Below, one piece after another: positions 1-10,614 of a DNA stretch of 64,000 nucleotides. Source of the DNA: Stieleria maiorica (GTDB lineage Bacteria; Planctomycetota; Planctomycetia; Pirellulales; Pirellulaceae); assembly GCF_008035925.1 (NCBI RefSeq), contig NZ_CP036264.1, positions 5,082,402 to 5,146,401 on the forward strand, given 5' to 3'. Each line of letters opens with the position of its first letter. Position 1 is the first letter of the stretch. Position numbers and translations under genes: made by a program. The notes under the pieces were generated by a model, which ran no database searches, was not told the DNA's origin, and worked only from the letters and a program-made list of their open reading frames with translations.

Positions 1-1
1 G

Positions 2-976
<975 letters not shown>

Positions 977-987
977 CGGGGACAATC

Positions 988-2082
988 ATGTCCAATGATC
1001 CGATCGTCTGTCCGTTTTGCCCGCTGTGTTGTGACGACCTGCGAGTCGATCCCATCAGCGGAGAAACCGACGTGCCGTGCCATGTGGCCCAGGTCGCCTT
1101 CGCGTCCGCCATCCGCCCGCCGTCGGCCAGGTTGGAATCGCAGCCGATCGAGACGATCAATTGGGACGCCTTGCGTCAATCGCTTTCGCTCAAGACGCCC
1201 CCAGTCGTGGACTTCATCGGGGCCACGATCGCGGAAGCCAAAACGCTCGACGCGATGGTCAAACGCGGGCAGATCCGACTGCGGATCGATCGCGACGCAT
1301 CAGCCCGGTCACTCGACCAGACGATCGCGCGTGACGGACTGCTCGGCACCACGCTGGGTGATGCGGTGCGCCGCGCCGAATATGCCTGGGTGATCGGCAA
1401 TCCGGACCATGCGACGCCGCGATTGAAAGAGCGCTTGAACCAGTCAGGATTGGCGATCGAGTACACCCCCTCGCCCGGCATCGCGCTGCTTTCACGGTTG
1501 CACGAATTGCTGCGCCGGGAAACCTCCGACGCCGAGGGCGAACCCTGCGCGGCTGCATCGGAGGCCGACCGGCTGCACGAACATTTTCGACACAGCCGAT
1601 CCACCGTGGTCGTGGTCGGGGACGCACCGTTTGAGCCGGGCGAAGAAACGATCGCCAGCGAGTTGTTGTTGCGGTGGATCGCTGGTTGGAACGAGTCGGC
1701 ATTGCCGATCGGTAGCGGTGACGATCCGATCGTCTCCCGTGTCACGCTGCTGCGACTGACCGCGGACCAGAACCTGCACACCGTGATGCGCTGGCGCAAC
1801 AATCACGTCTCCGAGTCGGAACTTTCTCAACCGCCGCGTCCCGCAATTCGAATCGGCACGCGGCTGTCCGGAAGCCTCTCCGCGGTGAGCCTGCAAATCG
1901 GTGGCCCCGATCCGGGCGAGTCGATCGCCAAGGCCTACCTGCCCGCCGCCGTGCCCGGTGTGCATCACGCAGACACCACGATTCGCGGTGACGGCTCGGT
2001 CACGTTGCCGCTGGCAGGTCTGACGACTTCACCGCACCCCAGCCGCATCGAAGTGCTCCAGCGGGTGCTGGGCGCGGTGTAG
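988..2082 (+). CDS. fhcB: Formylmethanofuran dehydrogenase subunit B-like protein (C1 metabolism)
   Basis: Predicted 364-residue protein starting at the ATG 11 bases after gnd; longer upstream readings would run back inside gnd. The N-terminus has a cysteine cluster, CPFCPLCCDD (residues 8-17), typical of FwdB/FmdB/FhcB proteins. Family knowledge: FhcB is part of the formyltransferase/hydrolase complex of the tetrahydromethanopterin C1 pathway in methylotrophs and planctomycetes, and lacks the molybdopterin centre of archaeal FwdB. The body is divergent and I see no complete molybdopterin-binding signature, which fits FhcB better than a catalytic FwdB. No fhcA, fhcC or fhcD lies nearby. The family call rests mainly on the N-terminal cysteine motif, length and phylum. 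Confidence 0.72.
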   Translation: MSNDPIVCPFCPLCCDDLRVDPISGETDVPCHVAQVAFASAIRPPSARLESQPIETINWDALRQSLSLKTPPVVDFIGATIAEAKTLDAMVKRGQIRLRIDRDASARSLDQTIARDGLLGTTLGDAVRRAEYAWVIGNPDHATPRLKERLNQSGLAIEYTPSPGIALLSRLHELLRRETSDAEGEPCAAASEADRLHEHFRHSRSTVVVVGDAPFEPGEETIASELLLRWIAGWNESALPIGSGDDPIVSRVTLLRLTADQNLHTVMRWRNNHVSESELSQPPRPAIRIGTRLSGSLSAVSLQIGGPDPGESIAKAYLPAAVPGVHHADTTIRGDGSVTLPLAGLTTSPHPSRIEVLQRVLGAV

Positions 2083-2437
2083 GACGCTCCTGCCCCAGGG
2101 GCCCAACACGCACGAACGTTCTCGTTCCAAGGCTCTGCCTCATGCGTCTCGTTCCAAGGCTCTGCCTTGGAACGCAATGTAATGGTGGCTCCTGCCACAA
2201 ACAGCCGACGAAACACGGGAGACATCAGCCGATTCGCGCAAGCGTTCGGGCCCCAGCGTCGACGGATTCCCGTAGGCTGTCGCCAAATGGCTGATCCCTC
2301 GAGGTTTTCGCGGAATCGAAAACGCCAACATCCGACGCAATAAAACGCGAACGAATCGAATGATCTCGCGCAGCCCAGGCGAAGCCTCCGGAAACCTCCG
2401 TTCCCAGGCGGAGCCCGGGAACGAGTGGACGCCGACG
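2083..2437. repeat. Gene-free, repeat-rich spacer (REP-like palindromes and copy A of a long repeat)
   Basis: Two direct copies of a 20-base unit (2121-2140 and 2148-2167); the second extends into a palindrome (2150-2174). Positions 2209-2352 are copy A of a repeat that recurs inverted at 12688-12878. Positions about 2380-2426 hold another palindrome related to those at 39.8 kb. ORFs across this stretch are not conserved in frame and are treated as non-coding. Confidence 0.75.
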
Positions 2438-2785
2438 CTACGAGGACGCCATTTGCGATTCCAGCTCTAATGCGAGCGCGGCTTCCTCGGCGATCTGCGC
2501 GGCGGTGCGACGCCGTCGTTTGCGAGGCTTGGCATTCATCCATTCTTTCGTCAGGACTTCAAACACTTCGGGCGTTTCGTAGCGCACGATGTTCTTGCCT
2601 TCGGGCATCGGGCCGATCAGGCCGCGAAACACGGGCATTCCGCGGAGCGCCAAGTCGGTGCTGCAATCATCGATGCCGATCTGTTGGTGCGACTGCATCA
2701 GGGGGGCGATGGAGGGATAATCGGAAATCATCAACGAACCATCATGGCCGCGTGTGACCACGCGGTAGGTGTCTTTTTTGGCCAT
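2438..2785 (-). CDS. Hypothetical protein, 115 residues
   Basis: Unrecognised small protein. The ATG at 2785 is preceded by a perfect AGGAGG Shine-Dalgarno at 4-base spacing, which makes this a convincing gene despite its size. It has no signal peptide or membrane segment. The first 75 residues look like a compact mixed alpha/beta fold (MAKKDTYRVVTRGHDG start). Residues about 84-95 form a basic patch (KPRKRRRR) followed by an Ala/Glu-rich helix to the end, which could bind nucleic acid or the ribosome; that is inference from composition only. It stands alone between two repeat-rich spacers. Confidence 0.7.
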   Translation of the reverse strand: MAKKDTYRVVTRGHDGSLMISDYPSIAPLMQSHQQIGIDDCSTDLALRGMPVFRGLIGPMPEGKNIVRYETPEVFEVLTKEWMNAKPRKRRRRTAAQIAEEAALALELESQMASS

Positions 2786-3509
2786 GGTGCCTCCTAAGAA
2801 AGGGAGTGGCGCTTGGATTGGACTGGGAAGTCATCGATCGACCCGAAAATCGCGCGGCGCAGGGGAGAGGCAAGCGCATCCATCATCAGAACCCTCGGGA
2901 GTGCATCAGCGAACGGCTACCGGTTGGGAGGCGGTGAGCAGTTGGATGATTCGTTGGATGGGATCGCGGGCGAGCAGCGACGTCTGCCCAACTCTCTCTG
3001 GACCGGTCATAGCGACCGGACCTGGTGAGACAGTTTTGGGGTCAGGACGGCAGACGTCGATGCTCCGATGCGCCGCGATCTCAACCGACATAGGGAGGGA
3101 GGGTCGTCAGTTGAAAATCGATTCGAGGGTTAATCGAACAACTGTCATATCGACGCCACCGCGCGACCCGTGCACCAAACCGGCATGAATGTGTGGACAG
3201 CCCCAAACAGCCGCCCGCGCATCCGCGACGGACACGCTCAACATGAACCACGCTCGCAACGTGAAGGACACTCGCAACAGGCATGTTGGAGGCGACCGTT
3301 GCTTCCGGTCACGCCGTCAAAGGCCGCAGATACGGAACGCAGCCTCGCCCGTACGATGGCCCTTCCGGGCCGTCGCTCCGACCGACCGCCCGCCCATACG
3401 TACGATGGCCCTTCCGGGCCGTCGCTCCGCGGGACTCTCCCGCGACGACCTGGAAAGGACGTCGTACAGCTCTCCCGCGGCGACCTGGAAAGGACGCCGA
3501 CGAACCCGA
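2786..3509. repeat. Gene-free spacer with two repeat families
   Basis: No credible gene. An exact 30-base palindromic unit occurs at 3351-3380 and 3400-3429 (core GGCCCTTCCGGGCC) and again inverted at 12985-13010. A second unit of 27 bases is repeated at 3435-3461 and 3470-3496 with one mismatch. These lie just past the 3' end of rseP. The stretch 2786-3300 shows nothing I can name. Confidence 0.7.
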
Positions 3510-5669
3510 TCAGATATTGATCAAATCGTTAAAGAACACGAACACCATCAGCGCCAACAGCATCAACCCGCCGACCAGCGTCAATCGCATCTCCAGCTCT
3601 TCGTTCACACGCCGTCCCATGATCGCTTCGCAGATCAGGAACACCATGTGACCACCATCCAAGACCGGAATCGGCAAGAAATTCAACACCGCCAAGTTCA
3701 TGCTCAGCATCGTCAAGAACAGCAATTGCGCCGAAACTCCACGCTCGGCTTCGCTGCCGGCGACTTGGAAAATTCGGATCGGACCGCCGACCTGGTCTTT
3801 GCTGACACTGCCGTGGACCAGCATGTTCAGGAACCGAAAGACTTCGCCCAGTCGACGGCGGCACTCGCGAATCCCCAACACCGACGCTTCCTTGATCGAT
3901 CCGGCCGTTTGGATCTCCTCGGACGCGACCAGACCCAAACCTCGCTCGAAACGGACACGTTGATCGGCAGACAGCTTGACGACCGATTCGACGATCACGC
4001 CACTCTGGGCACGTTCGGCCAGGATTTTGAATTCCGTCCCCTCGGGCAGCGATTGGATCGACTCAAAGAACCCAGCCGCGGTTTGAACTTCGTCGAATTT
4101 CCATCCCTTGGAAAGCTCGGTGACCAAGTCAGCCAAGGGTCCCGATGTGAAATCGTCCGGATATTCGTTGGACTGTAACAGCGTGATGCTTTTCAATTCG
4201 TCGGTCGGCTGCAGCGGGTCGCCTTTGACCAGCTGATCTTTGCTGAACGCGGCAACGACGGCCGGCATGTCGAAGGCGAATCCGTAGGCATTGACCGACG
4301 CCTTGTCTCCGGTGCCGTAGGTGGGCGCGAGGGTTTGCGGGGAATCATCGGGAGTGATTTCGATGTCCAGCGTTTCCTCTCCGCGACGCACCGTCAACGC
4401 GATCGGCTGGCGACGCGCCAGAGCCAATACCAATTCCTCGGCATCGGGTGACTTCAACTCACCGACGGCTTCGATCACGTCACCGACTTGCAACCCGGCT
4501 TGTTCGGCCGGTCCGTTGGTCACCAACGCAGACACGGGGCCGACGGCCGTTCGAATTCCGACCCACTTTGATGGTTGCGGCGGCAATTCGACCTCGTGGG
4601 TGCTGCCGTCGGCGCGGCGCAGTCCGATGGTGATGGTCTTGTCGGGATGGGTATTCAGGTAATCAAAAAACGGCGTCCCGGGCACCATCGCCTTTTCGTT
4701 GATCTCCGTCCCGTCGAACGAGATGATCGTCGCGCCAAGGTCTGCCTCGGTCAGCACAGACGCGGCAATACTTCGCGGTGCCGCGTTTTCGGACTCGCTC
4801 AACGTGGTCGACGTCGGGCTGGTGATTCCGATCATCCGGAATCGCTTCTGCAACGGATGCGGTTGGGTGACCAGTTCGTATTGGACGTTGCGGCTGTCGA
4901 ACGCGACGGTCAACGGGATCGGGCGATCCGGCGTTTCCAAACCCGCATGCAGAATCGCCGAGCGCATTTCGCGGAAGTGCATTTGGGCGTCGTCCATGCC
5001 ATCGACGCTGACGACTTGTCCGCCGGGGTCGATGCCGGCTTGCCAGGCGGGACCGCCGGGGGTGACACCACCGATCACTGCCGGCGTGTACGGCACGCCA
5101 TACAGGAACGCGACGGCGGCGAACATCGCGCCGGTCACGACGTTCATGAACACGCCCGCGCTCATGATGATCATGCGTTGCCAGACCGGTTTGGCGGGCA
5201 AGCTGCGGGGATCCAATTCCGCCAGCTCGTCTGCCGAAGCCTTAGCAGCCTCGCCATCGATCTGGTCTTCCTCATCCTCGGAATCGGCATCCTCGGACAA
5301 CTGTCGCGCCCGGGCCGCTTCGTCTTTCATTTTTCGCGGGTCGTCATCCTGGCCCAGCATTTTGACGTAGCCGCCCAGCGGAATGATCCCGATCCCGTAT
5401 TCGGTTTCACCATAGGTGAATTTGCCCAGCGTCGAGGGCAGCTTGATCGGACCGATCTTCAGCGGCGGGTCAAACCCGACGTAAAACTTTTCGCATTTCA
5501 CGCCGAAGGTCTTGGCAGCGACAAAGTGACCGAGTTCGTGGACAAAAATGACCAGGCCGATGCCCAGCGCCACCCGCGTCCAGAGCAGGATACTACCTCC
5601 CAGCGCCATCAGACCATCCGGCTCGGATTGGGCAATGAGGAGGAACAGGTCGCTGATCATATCGTTCAT
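3510..5669 (-). CDS. rseP: Site-2 protease RseP-type, membrane zinc metalloprotease
   Basis: Intramembrane protease that cleaves transmembrane anti-sigma factors or signal-peptide remnants. 719 residues, against about 450 in E. coli RseP. HELGH zinc motif at residues 44-48 in the first membrane helix; LDGGH third-ligand motif at about 670-674 near the C-terminal helices; NFLPIPVLDGGH is classic. The middle holds PDZ-like segments (for example GGPAWQAGIDPGGQVVSVDG and GPAEQAGLQVGDVIEAV). An acidic Asp/Glu/Ala-rich insert lies after the first helix (about residues 105-160). Its start codon is 18 bases after dxr, the common dxr-rseP pairing, so one operon is likely. Possible targets in this window are the membrane anti-sigma-like proteins at 40.1 and 44.6 kb (inference). 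Confidence 0.95.
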   Translation of the reverse strand: MNDMISDLFLLIAQSEPDGLMALGGSILLWTRVALGIGLVIFVHELGHFVAAKTFGVKCEKFYVGFDPPLKIGPIKLPSTLGKFTYGETEYGIGIIPLGGYVKMLGQDDDPRKMKDEAARARQLSEDADSEDEEDQIDGEAAKASADELAELDPRSLPAKPVWQRMIIMSAGVFMNVVTGAMFAAVAFLYGVPYTPAVIGGVTPGGPAWQAGIDPGGQVVSVDGMDDAQMHFREMRSAILHAGLETPDRPIPLTVAFDSRNVQYELVTQPHPLQKRFRMIGITSPTSTTLSESENAAPRSIAASVLTEADLGATIISFDGTEINEKAMVPGTPFFDYLNTHPDKTITIGLRRADGSTHEVELPPQPSKWVGIRTAVGPVSALVTNGPAEQAGLQVGDVIEAVGELKSPDAEELVLALARRQPIALTVRRGEETLDIEITPDDSPQTLAPTYGTGDKASVNAYGFAFDMPAVVAAFSKDQLVKGDPLQPTDELKSITLLQSNEYPDDFTSGPLADLVTELSKGWKFDEVQTAAGFFESIQSLPEGTEFKILAERAQSGVIVESVVKLSADQRVRFERGLGLVASEEIQTAGSIKEASVLGIRECRRRLGEVFRFLNMLVHGSVSKDQVGGPIRIFQVAGSEAERGVSAQLLFLTMLSMNLAVLNFLPIPVLDGGHMVFLICEAIMGRRVNEELEMRLTLVGGLMLLALMVFVFFNDLINI

Positions 5670-5687
5670 GTATTCAAAGGGAGTGGA

Positions 5688-6998
5688 CTAAAGGCGTTCG
5701 GCACAGCGCCGCGCTTCTTGGCGTGCCCAGTGGTCGAGTTCCAATAAACGGGCCAAGCAGGGCCGTTGTTCGAACGTGTGATTTTCGAGGGTTTTTTGGC
5801 ACAGGGGAACTATGTCAGTAAACCGAATTTCGCCGCTCAGGAACAGACCGACCGCCACTTCATTGGCGGCATTGACCACGGCACCGGCGGTTCCACCGAC
5901 TCGGGCGACTTCAAAACCGAGCGTCAACGCGGGAAATCGTTCCAAATCCGCCGGCTCCAAACTCAGATCCCAGCTCTGACGGCGATCCAGCGGTGGGGCC
6001 GGACAGGCCAGACGCCGGGGGTGCGTCAAAGCATACTGGATCGGCAATCGCATGTCTGGCGGGCTCAACTGGGCCAACACCGACCCGTCCTGGAACTCCA
6101 CCATCGAGTGGATGATCGATTGGGGATGAATCATCACCTCGATCTGATCGGCCGACACGTCAAATAGCCAGCGGGCCTCGATGATCTCCAACGCTTTGTT
6201 CATCATCGTCGCCGAATCGATCGAGATTTTCCGCCCCATCTGCCAGGTGGGGTGTGCGAGGGCGTCCTCCGGAGTGGCATCTCGCATTTCAGCGGCACTG
6301 GCCGATCGGAACGGCCCCCCGCTGGCGGTCAGAATCAGCCGCCTGGCGGGACTGGGTGAATCCGCGATGCACTGCCAAATCGCCGAATGCTCGCTATCGA
6401 CCGGCAACAACTGCCCGCCCGAGTTGGCGGCCTGTTCGCTGACCAAGCCCCCGGCGACGACCAGGGTCTCCTTATTGGCGAGCGCCACGCGTTTTCCCGC
6501 CTGGACCGCCGCGACCGTGCTTTCCAACCCGGCGCGACCGACGATCGCCGCAACCACGACGTCGACCTGCGGATCCCGCGCCGCGTCGACCAATTGTTCT
6601 GCCCCGAATCGAAGACCGTCGACCTGGATTCCAAACGTTCCAAATCGCTCCGCCGCCGCCTGGGGTGATATCACCGACGGATCGGAAAGGATCACTCGCT
6701 GCGGAGCAGCCCCGTCGCGTGCCGCCCGGCCGACCAATTCCTCCAGAACCTCCAGGTTGCTGTGCCCCGAGGCCGCCCACAGCCGCCAGCCGTTTTCCGG
6801 GTCGATTTGATTCAAATGGGCAATCACCTCGGCGGTCGATGTTCCGATGCTGCCGGTCGCGCCCAGGACCGCAACATTCACCGTCGATCGTTCGGACCGA
6901 TCGCCGGACCATTCGGATTCGCTGGGGGGGGCGTTAGAGAGTTTTGTCACGGCAACGGTTCCATCAGCTCCGGTAGAATCCTTTGAAACCCCTATCAT
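5688..6998 (-). CDS. dxr: 1-deoxy-D-xylulose 5-phosphate reductoisomerase
   Basis: Second step of the MEP isoprenoid pathway: DXP to 2-C-methyl-D-erythritol 4-phosphate, NADPH-dependent, cytosolic. Motifs in order: NADPH loop GATGSIGTST, LANKETLVVAGG, metal/substrate block PVDSEHSAIWQ, flexible-loop region SGGPFR and HPTWQMGRKISIDSATMMNK, then HPQSIIHSMVEFQDGS. The reading shown starts at ATG 6998 (436 residues), giving a 39-residue extension before NVAVLGATG. A GTG at 6881 would give 397 residues, the usual family length, and may be the true start. It is followed 18 bases later by rseP. Confidence 0.95.
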   Translation of the reverse strand: MIGVSKDSTGADGTVAVTKLSNAPPSESEWSGDRSERSTVNVAVLGATGSIGTSTAEVIAHLNQIDPENGWRLWAASGHSNLEVLEELVGRAARDGAAPQRVILSDPSVISPQAAAERFGTFGIQVDGLRFGAEQLVDAARDPQVDVVVAAIVGRAGLESTVAAVQAGKRVALANKETLVVAGGLVSEQAANSGGQLLPVDSEHSAIWQCIADSPSPARRLILTASGGPFRSASAAEMRDATPEDALAHPTWQMGRKISIDSATMMNKALEIIEARWLFDVSADQIEVMIHPQSIIHSMVEFQDGSVLAQLSPPDMRLPIQYALTHPRRLACPAPPLDRRQSWDLSLEPADLERFPALTLGFEVARVGGTAGAVVNAANEVAVGLFLSGEIRFTDIVPLCQKTLENHTFEQRPCLARLLELDHWARQEARRCAERL

Positions 6999-7119
6999 GG
7001 ACGATCCGCCGGATTGTTACGACCCGACCTTGCCGCACGCCCGGACCGCGCTGGGTTGTCCCATTTGCAATTGGACCGAACAATGGCGTGTGATCTGGAC
7101 GGATCCGACTAGTTTCTGA
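6997..7119 (+). CDS. Possible 40-residue protein with a CPIC motif
   Basis: Short ORF starting at ATG 6997, whose start codon overlaps the longest dxr start codon on the other strand (shared CATG). It encodes MDDPPDCYDP and a CPICNW segment, then TEQWRVIWTD. There are only three cysteines, so no complete zinc ribbon, and I see no clear Shine-Dalgarno. It ends 49 bases before ftsH. It may be a small conserved protein or just 5' leader sequence; coding status is unproven. Confidence 0.25.
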   Translation: MDDPPDCYDPTLPHARTALGCPICNWTEQWRVIWTDPTSF

Positions 7120-7168
7120 GTGCCCACATCACGTCTTTCCCACTTTTCGATGCTGATTTCGATTTCTG

Positions 7169-9277
7169 ATGAGTGACAACAAACGTTCCAATCGCGGTTC
7201 CAACGATCCAAACGACCGAGGCGACGCGCCGTCACGGGAAACGCGAACCGGTGGTGTCTGGCTGGTCATCATCGGTGTGATCCTGGCGGTGATGATGAGC
7301 GCGCTACTGTTCGGGCAAAACAGTCGCTCGCTGCGTTACCCCGATTTGACCAAACTGCTGATTGAACACGCCAAACAAAAGCAGATCGAAGCGGAAGGCG
7401 GCAAGGCAGAAACGCCCAAAATTGTCGTCGATTCGCCGAAGGACCCCAAGATTCAATTGGAGTTTTCTGATCTGCAACTCGTGCTGCTCGGCGACGACGA
7501 AATCACCGGCACGGTGATGTACCGGTCGCTCGGTTCGGGCAGCAAGGCGGCCGACGATCCCGAGAATTTGCCGACGCGGACCGATTTCAAAACCGTCCGA
7601 GTGGTCAACGAAACGCAGGACGCGTACTTCGACAAGATCCTGCGTGATTCCGGTGTGACCTGGGACAACGCACGCCCCAACCGCTGGCTGGCCGACAACT
7701 GGTTCAATCTGTTCATGTTGGGAGCGATCATCGCGATCGGTGTGATCATGCTGCGGCGGATCGGTGGCGTCGGCTCGCCGATGTCGTTCTCGCGCAGCCG
7801 TGGCAAACTGCACGGCCAAGAAGATCTGTCGATCTCGTTCGAAGACGCCGCGGGAATTGACGAGGCGGTGGAAGAAGTCCGCGAGATCGTCGACTTTCTA
7901 AAGAACAGTGAAAAATACCAGGCACTCGGTGGCCGCATCCCCAAAGGCGTGTTGCTGGTCGGGCCTCCCGGAACCGGGAAAACCCTGTTGGCCAAAGCGA
8001 TCGCCGGTGAAGCCGGTGTGCCGTTCTTCAGTCTGTCCGGCAGCGATTTTGTCGAGATGTTTGTCGGGGTCGGGGCCGCTCGCGTCCGTGACATGTTCCA
8101 ACAGGCGACCAGCCGCGCGCCGTGCATCATCTTTATCGACGAACTGGACGCCTTGGGCAAAAGCCGCTCGGGCAGCGTCGTCGGTGGACACGACGAACGC
8201 GAACAAACGCTCAACGCCCTGCTGGTTGAAATGGACGGGTTTGATTCCAACAACGGCGTGATCGTCGTCGCCGCGACCAACCGTCCCGAAACGTTGGACC
8301 CGGCGTTGTTGCGGCCCGGGCGATTCGACCGTCAGGTGCTAGTGGATCGTCCCGACGTGGCCGGGCGCGAAGCGATCTTGAAGGTTCATGTGCGCAGCGT
8401 GAAATTGGACGACGAAGTCGACTTGCGTCACATCGCGTCGATCACCAGTGGTTTTGTTGGTGCGGATCTGGCCAACCTGGTCAACGAAGCCGCACTGTTG
8501 GCGGCGCGGGCCGACAAGTCCGCCGTCAGCACGACCGAGTTTGACGAAGCGGTCGATCGAGTCACCGCGGGGTTGGAAAAGAAGAACCGCGTGATGAACG
8601 AGGATGAAAAGATCCGCGTGGCCTATCACGAAGCCGCCCACGCACTGGTCGCCGCCGCATTGCCCAACACCGATCCGGTCCACAAGGTCAGTATCATCCC
8701 ACGCGGGTTCGCCGCACTGGGCTACACCATGCAGCGTCCCGACTCCGAACGCTACCTGATGACCAAGCTGGAATTGGAAAGCCGGATGAAGGTCCTGCTG
8801 GCCGGCACGCTGGCCGAAGAAATGGTGCTGCAAGACATCAGTACCGGAGCACAGAACGACTTGGAACGCTGCACCGAAATCGCCCGCAGCATGGTGATGG
8901 ATTTCGGCATGAGCCGCTTGGGCCGGATCAATTATCGCCACAGCACCGGGTCACCGTTCCTGGCCGGCGGTGGCGGCAACGGACACAGCATGACTTACGG
9001 CGAAGACACGGCCAAGTTGATCGACAAAGAAGTGTCGCGGATCGTCGAAGACGCGCTCACGCAGACCCGCGAGATCCTGACCCAGCGCCGCGAAGTGCTC
9101 GAAGCGATCACGCAGCGGTTGCTGGAGGTCGAATCGATCGACAACGGCGAACTGTTCCGGATCATCAAGGAGCATTCGACCGGCCCCTGGTTGGTCCCGG
9201 GAACCATTACCGAAAAACCTCGGGCACAAATCCGCAAACCCGAAAACGATTTGGATACACTGAAGGACGCGGAATAA
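7169..9277 (+). CDS. ftsH: ATP-dependent zinc metalloprotease FtsH
   Basis: Membrane-anchored AAA+ protease for quality control of membrane and regulatory proteins. 702 residues. Membrane segments at about 30-48 and 178-195 flank an extracytoplasmic domain. Walker A GPPGTGKT at 265-272, Walker [10 protein letters not shown] at 321-329, the FVG pore motif ([15 protein letters not shown]), the SRH block [19 protein letters not shown], and the zinc site HEAAH at 487-491 with a downstream acidic ligand region. The N-terminal 28 residues are hydrophilic and charged. It starts divergently from dxr; the secreted SMP-30 gene follows after 28 bases and may share transcription. Confidence 0.98.
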   Translation: MSDNKRSNRGSNDPNDRGDAPSRETRTGGVWLVIIGVILAVMMSALLFGQNSRSLRYPDLTKLLIEHAKQKQIEAEGGKAETPKIVVDSPKDPKIQLEFSDLQLVLLGDDEITGTVMYRSLGSGSKAADDPENLPTRTDFKTVRVVNETQDAYFDKILRDSGVTWDNARPNRWLADNWFNLFMLGAIIAIGVIMLRRIGGVGSPMSFSRSRGKLHGQEDLSISFEDAAGIDEAVEEVREIVDFLKNSEKYQALGGRIPKGVLLVGPPGTGKTLLAKAIAGEAGVPFFSLSGSDFVEMFVGVGAARVRDMFQQATSRAPCIIFIDELDALGKSRSGSVVGGHDEREQTLNALLVEMDGFDSNNGVIVVAATNRPETLDPALLRPGRFDRQVLVDRPDVAGREAILKVHVRSVKLDDEVDLRHIASITSGFVGADLANLVNEAALLAARADKSAVSTTEFDEAVDRVTAGLEKKNRVMNEDEKIRVAYHEAAHALVAAALPNTDPVHKVSIIPRGFAALGYTMQRPDSERYLMTKLELESRMKVLLAGTLAEEMVLQDISTGAQNDLERCTEIARSMVMDFGMSRLGRINYRHSTGSPFLAGGGGNGHSMTYGEDTAKLIDKEVSRIVEDALTQTREILTQRREVLEAITQRLLEVESIDNGELFRIIKEHSTGPWLVPGTITEKPRAQIRKPENDLDTLKDAE

Positions 9278-9305
9278 CGCTCTCACCTTCATTTGATTCA
9301 ACTCG

Positions 9306-10292
9306 ATGCGAAAACTAACCAGTCTGCTGTTGCTGCTCGCCGTCGCCTCCTTCGGCGTCGCACAAACACCGTCCACGATCGGCCAGATCGAAGTCCTGTC
9401 GCCGGAAATGGAACAGTACGCCGATGCCGGCACCAAGATCGAGGTGCTGGCAGGGGGATTCACCTGGACCGAAGGACCGGTTTGGATCGCCGACGACGGA
9501 GGCGGCCACCTGCTGTTTTCGGATATCCCACGCAACAGCATTTTCCGCTGGTCCCAATCCCGCGGCGTGGAATTGTTCATGCGACCGAGTGGGTACACCG
9601 GAGTCAGCTACTACGGCTTGGAACCCGGATCGAACGGTCTGACGCTGGATCCCCAGCATCGCTTGACGATGTGCGAACACGGTGATCGTCGCGTATCCGT
9701 GCTGACCCGCGGTGGCGGAAAACTGACCCTGGCCGACCGCTACCAGGGCAAACGACTGAACAGCCCCAACGATTTGACGTTCGACAAATCAGGCAACCTG
9801 TACTTCACCGATCCGCCCTACGGTTTGCCCGAACGTGCCGACGATCCGCGTCGCGAACTGGACTTCTGTGGCGTCTATCGGCTCGCAACCGACGGTACGC
9901 TGACGTTGTTGACCAAAGAGATGACACGTCCCAACGGGATCGGATTGTCACCGGACGAGAAAACACTGTACGTCGCGCAAAGCGATCCAGAGCGTCCGAT
10001 CTGGATGGCGTTCCCCATCGGCGACGACGGAAATCTGGGCGAGGGCAAAGTGCTGCACGATGCCAAAGCGGCGATGAAGGACTATCCCGGGCTTCCCGAT
10101 GGGATGACCGTCAAGAAGGACGGCACGATCTTTGGTAGCGGCCCCGGGGCGATTTACGTGCTCACCCCCGACGGCAAACTGATCGGACGTATGATCACCG
10201 GCGGACGCGTCAGCAACTGCACCTTCGACAGCGAAGAAGCCTACCTGTACATCACCGCGGATAACTTCCTGTGCCGCATCAAGATGAAATAA
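9306..10292 (+). CDS. Secreted SMP-30/gluconolactonase-like beta-propeller protein
   Basis: 328 residues with an N-terminal signal peptide (MRKLTSLLLLLAVASFGVAQ, cleavage after about residue 20). The rest matches the SMP-30/gluconolaconase/LRE (SGL) six-bladed propeller: TWTEGPVWIADDGGGHLLFSDI, the metal-site block LNSPNDLTFDKSGNLYFTDPPYG, and MTRPNGIGLSPDEKTLYV. Such proteins hydrolyse lactones or related esters using a divalent metal ion. Substrate unknown; in planctomycetes many paralogs are exported and linked to sugar degradation. It lies 28 bases after ftsH, with no obvious functional link. Confidence 0.9.
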   Translation: MRKLTSLLLLLAVASFGVAQTPSTIGQIEVLSPEMEQYADAGTKIEVLAGGFTWTEGPVWIADDGGGHLLFSDIPRNSIFRWSQSRGVELFMRPSGYTGVSYYGLEPGSNGLTLDPQHRLTMCEHGDRRVSVLTRGGGKLTLADRYQGKRLNSPNDLTFDKSGNLYFTDPPYGLPERADDPRRELDFCGVYRLATDGTLTLLTKEMTRPNGIGLSPDEKTLYVAQSDPERPIWMAFPIGDDGNLGEGKVLHDAKAAMKDYPGLPDGMTVKKDGTIFGSGPGAIYVLTPDGKLIGRMITGGRVSNCTFDSEEAYLYITADNFLCRIKMK

Positions 10293-10614
10293 ACATCATT
10301 CTGCCCCGAATCATTCTGCCATCCCTCTCCTGCATCTTTCAACGTGACAGGAAGGGGAGAGGTAAGAAGATTTTGGAGGTAGGAAAACTGCCGCTCTCGG
10401 TTCGAAGTTGCATCTCCTAATTTTCCTACCTCCGAAACTACGACTTGTTCCCTGGCTCCCGCCTGGGAACAAACGTTCCTGGAGGCTCCGCCTCGCGAAT
10501 CACTCGTCGCGTGGAGCAACGCCTACGCCCCCCGCATTCTCGGTGAGGTCGCAGTTCATACCGTGACTGCGACCACGGCAAGTGATTCACATCGGCCTCG
10601 TTCACTGCCATGCC
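10293..10614. repeat. Gene-free spacer with inverted repeats
   Basis: Lies between convergent genes. Positions 10371-10387 and 10421-10437 form a 17-base inverted repeat with one mismatch (core GGAGGTAGGAAAA). A second imperfect hairpin lies at about 10325-10362. Around 10443-10500 is a diverged copy of the palindromic family found at 2.4 and 39.8 kb. No gene seen. Confidence 0.65.
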
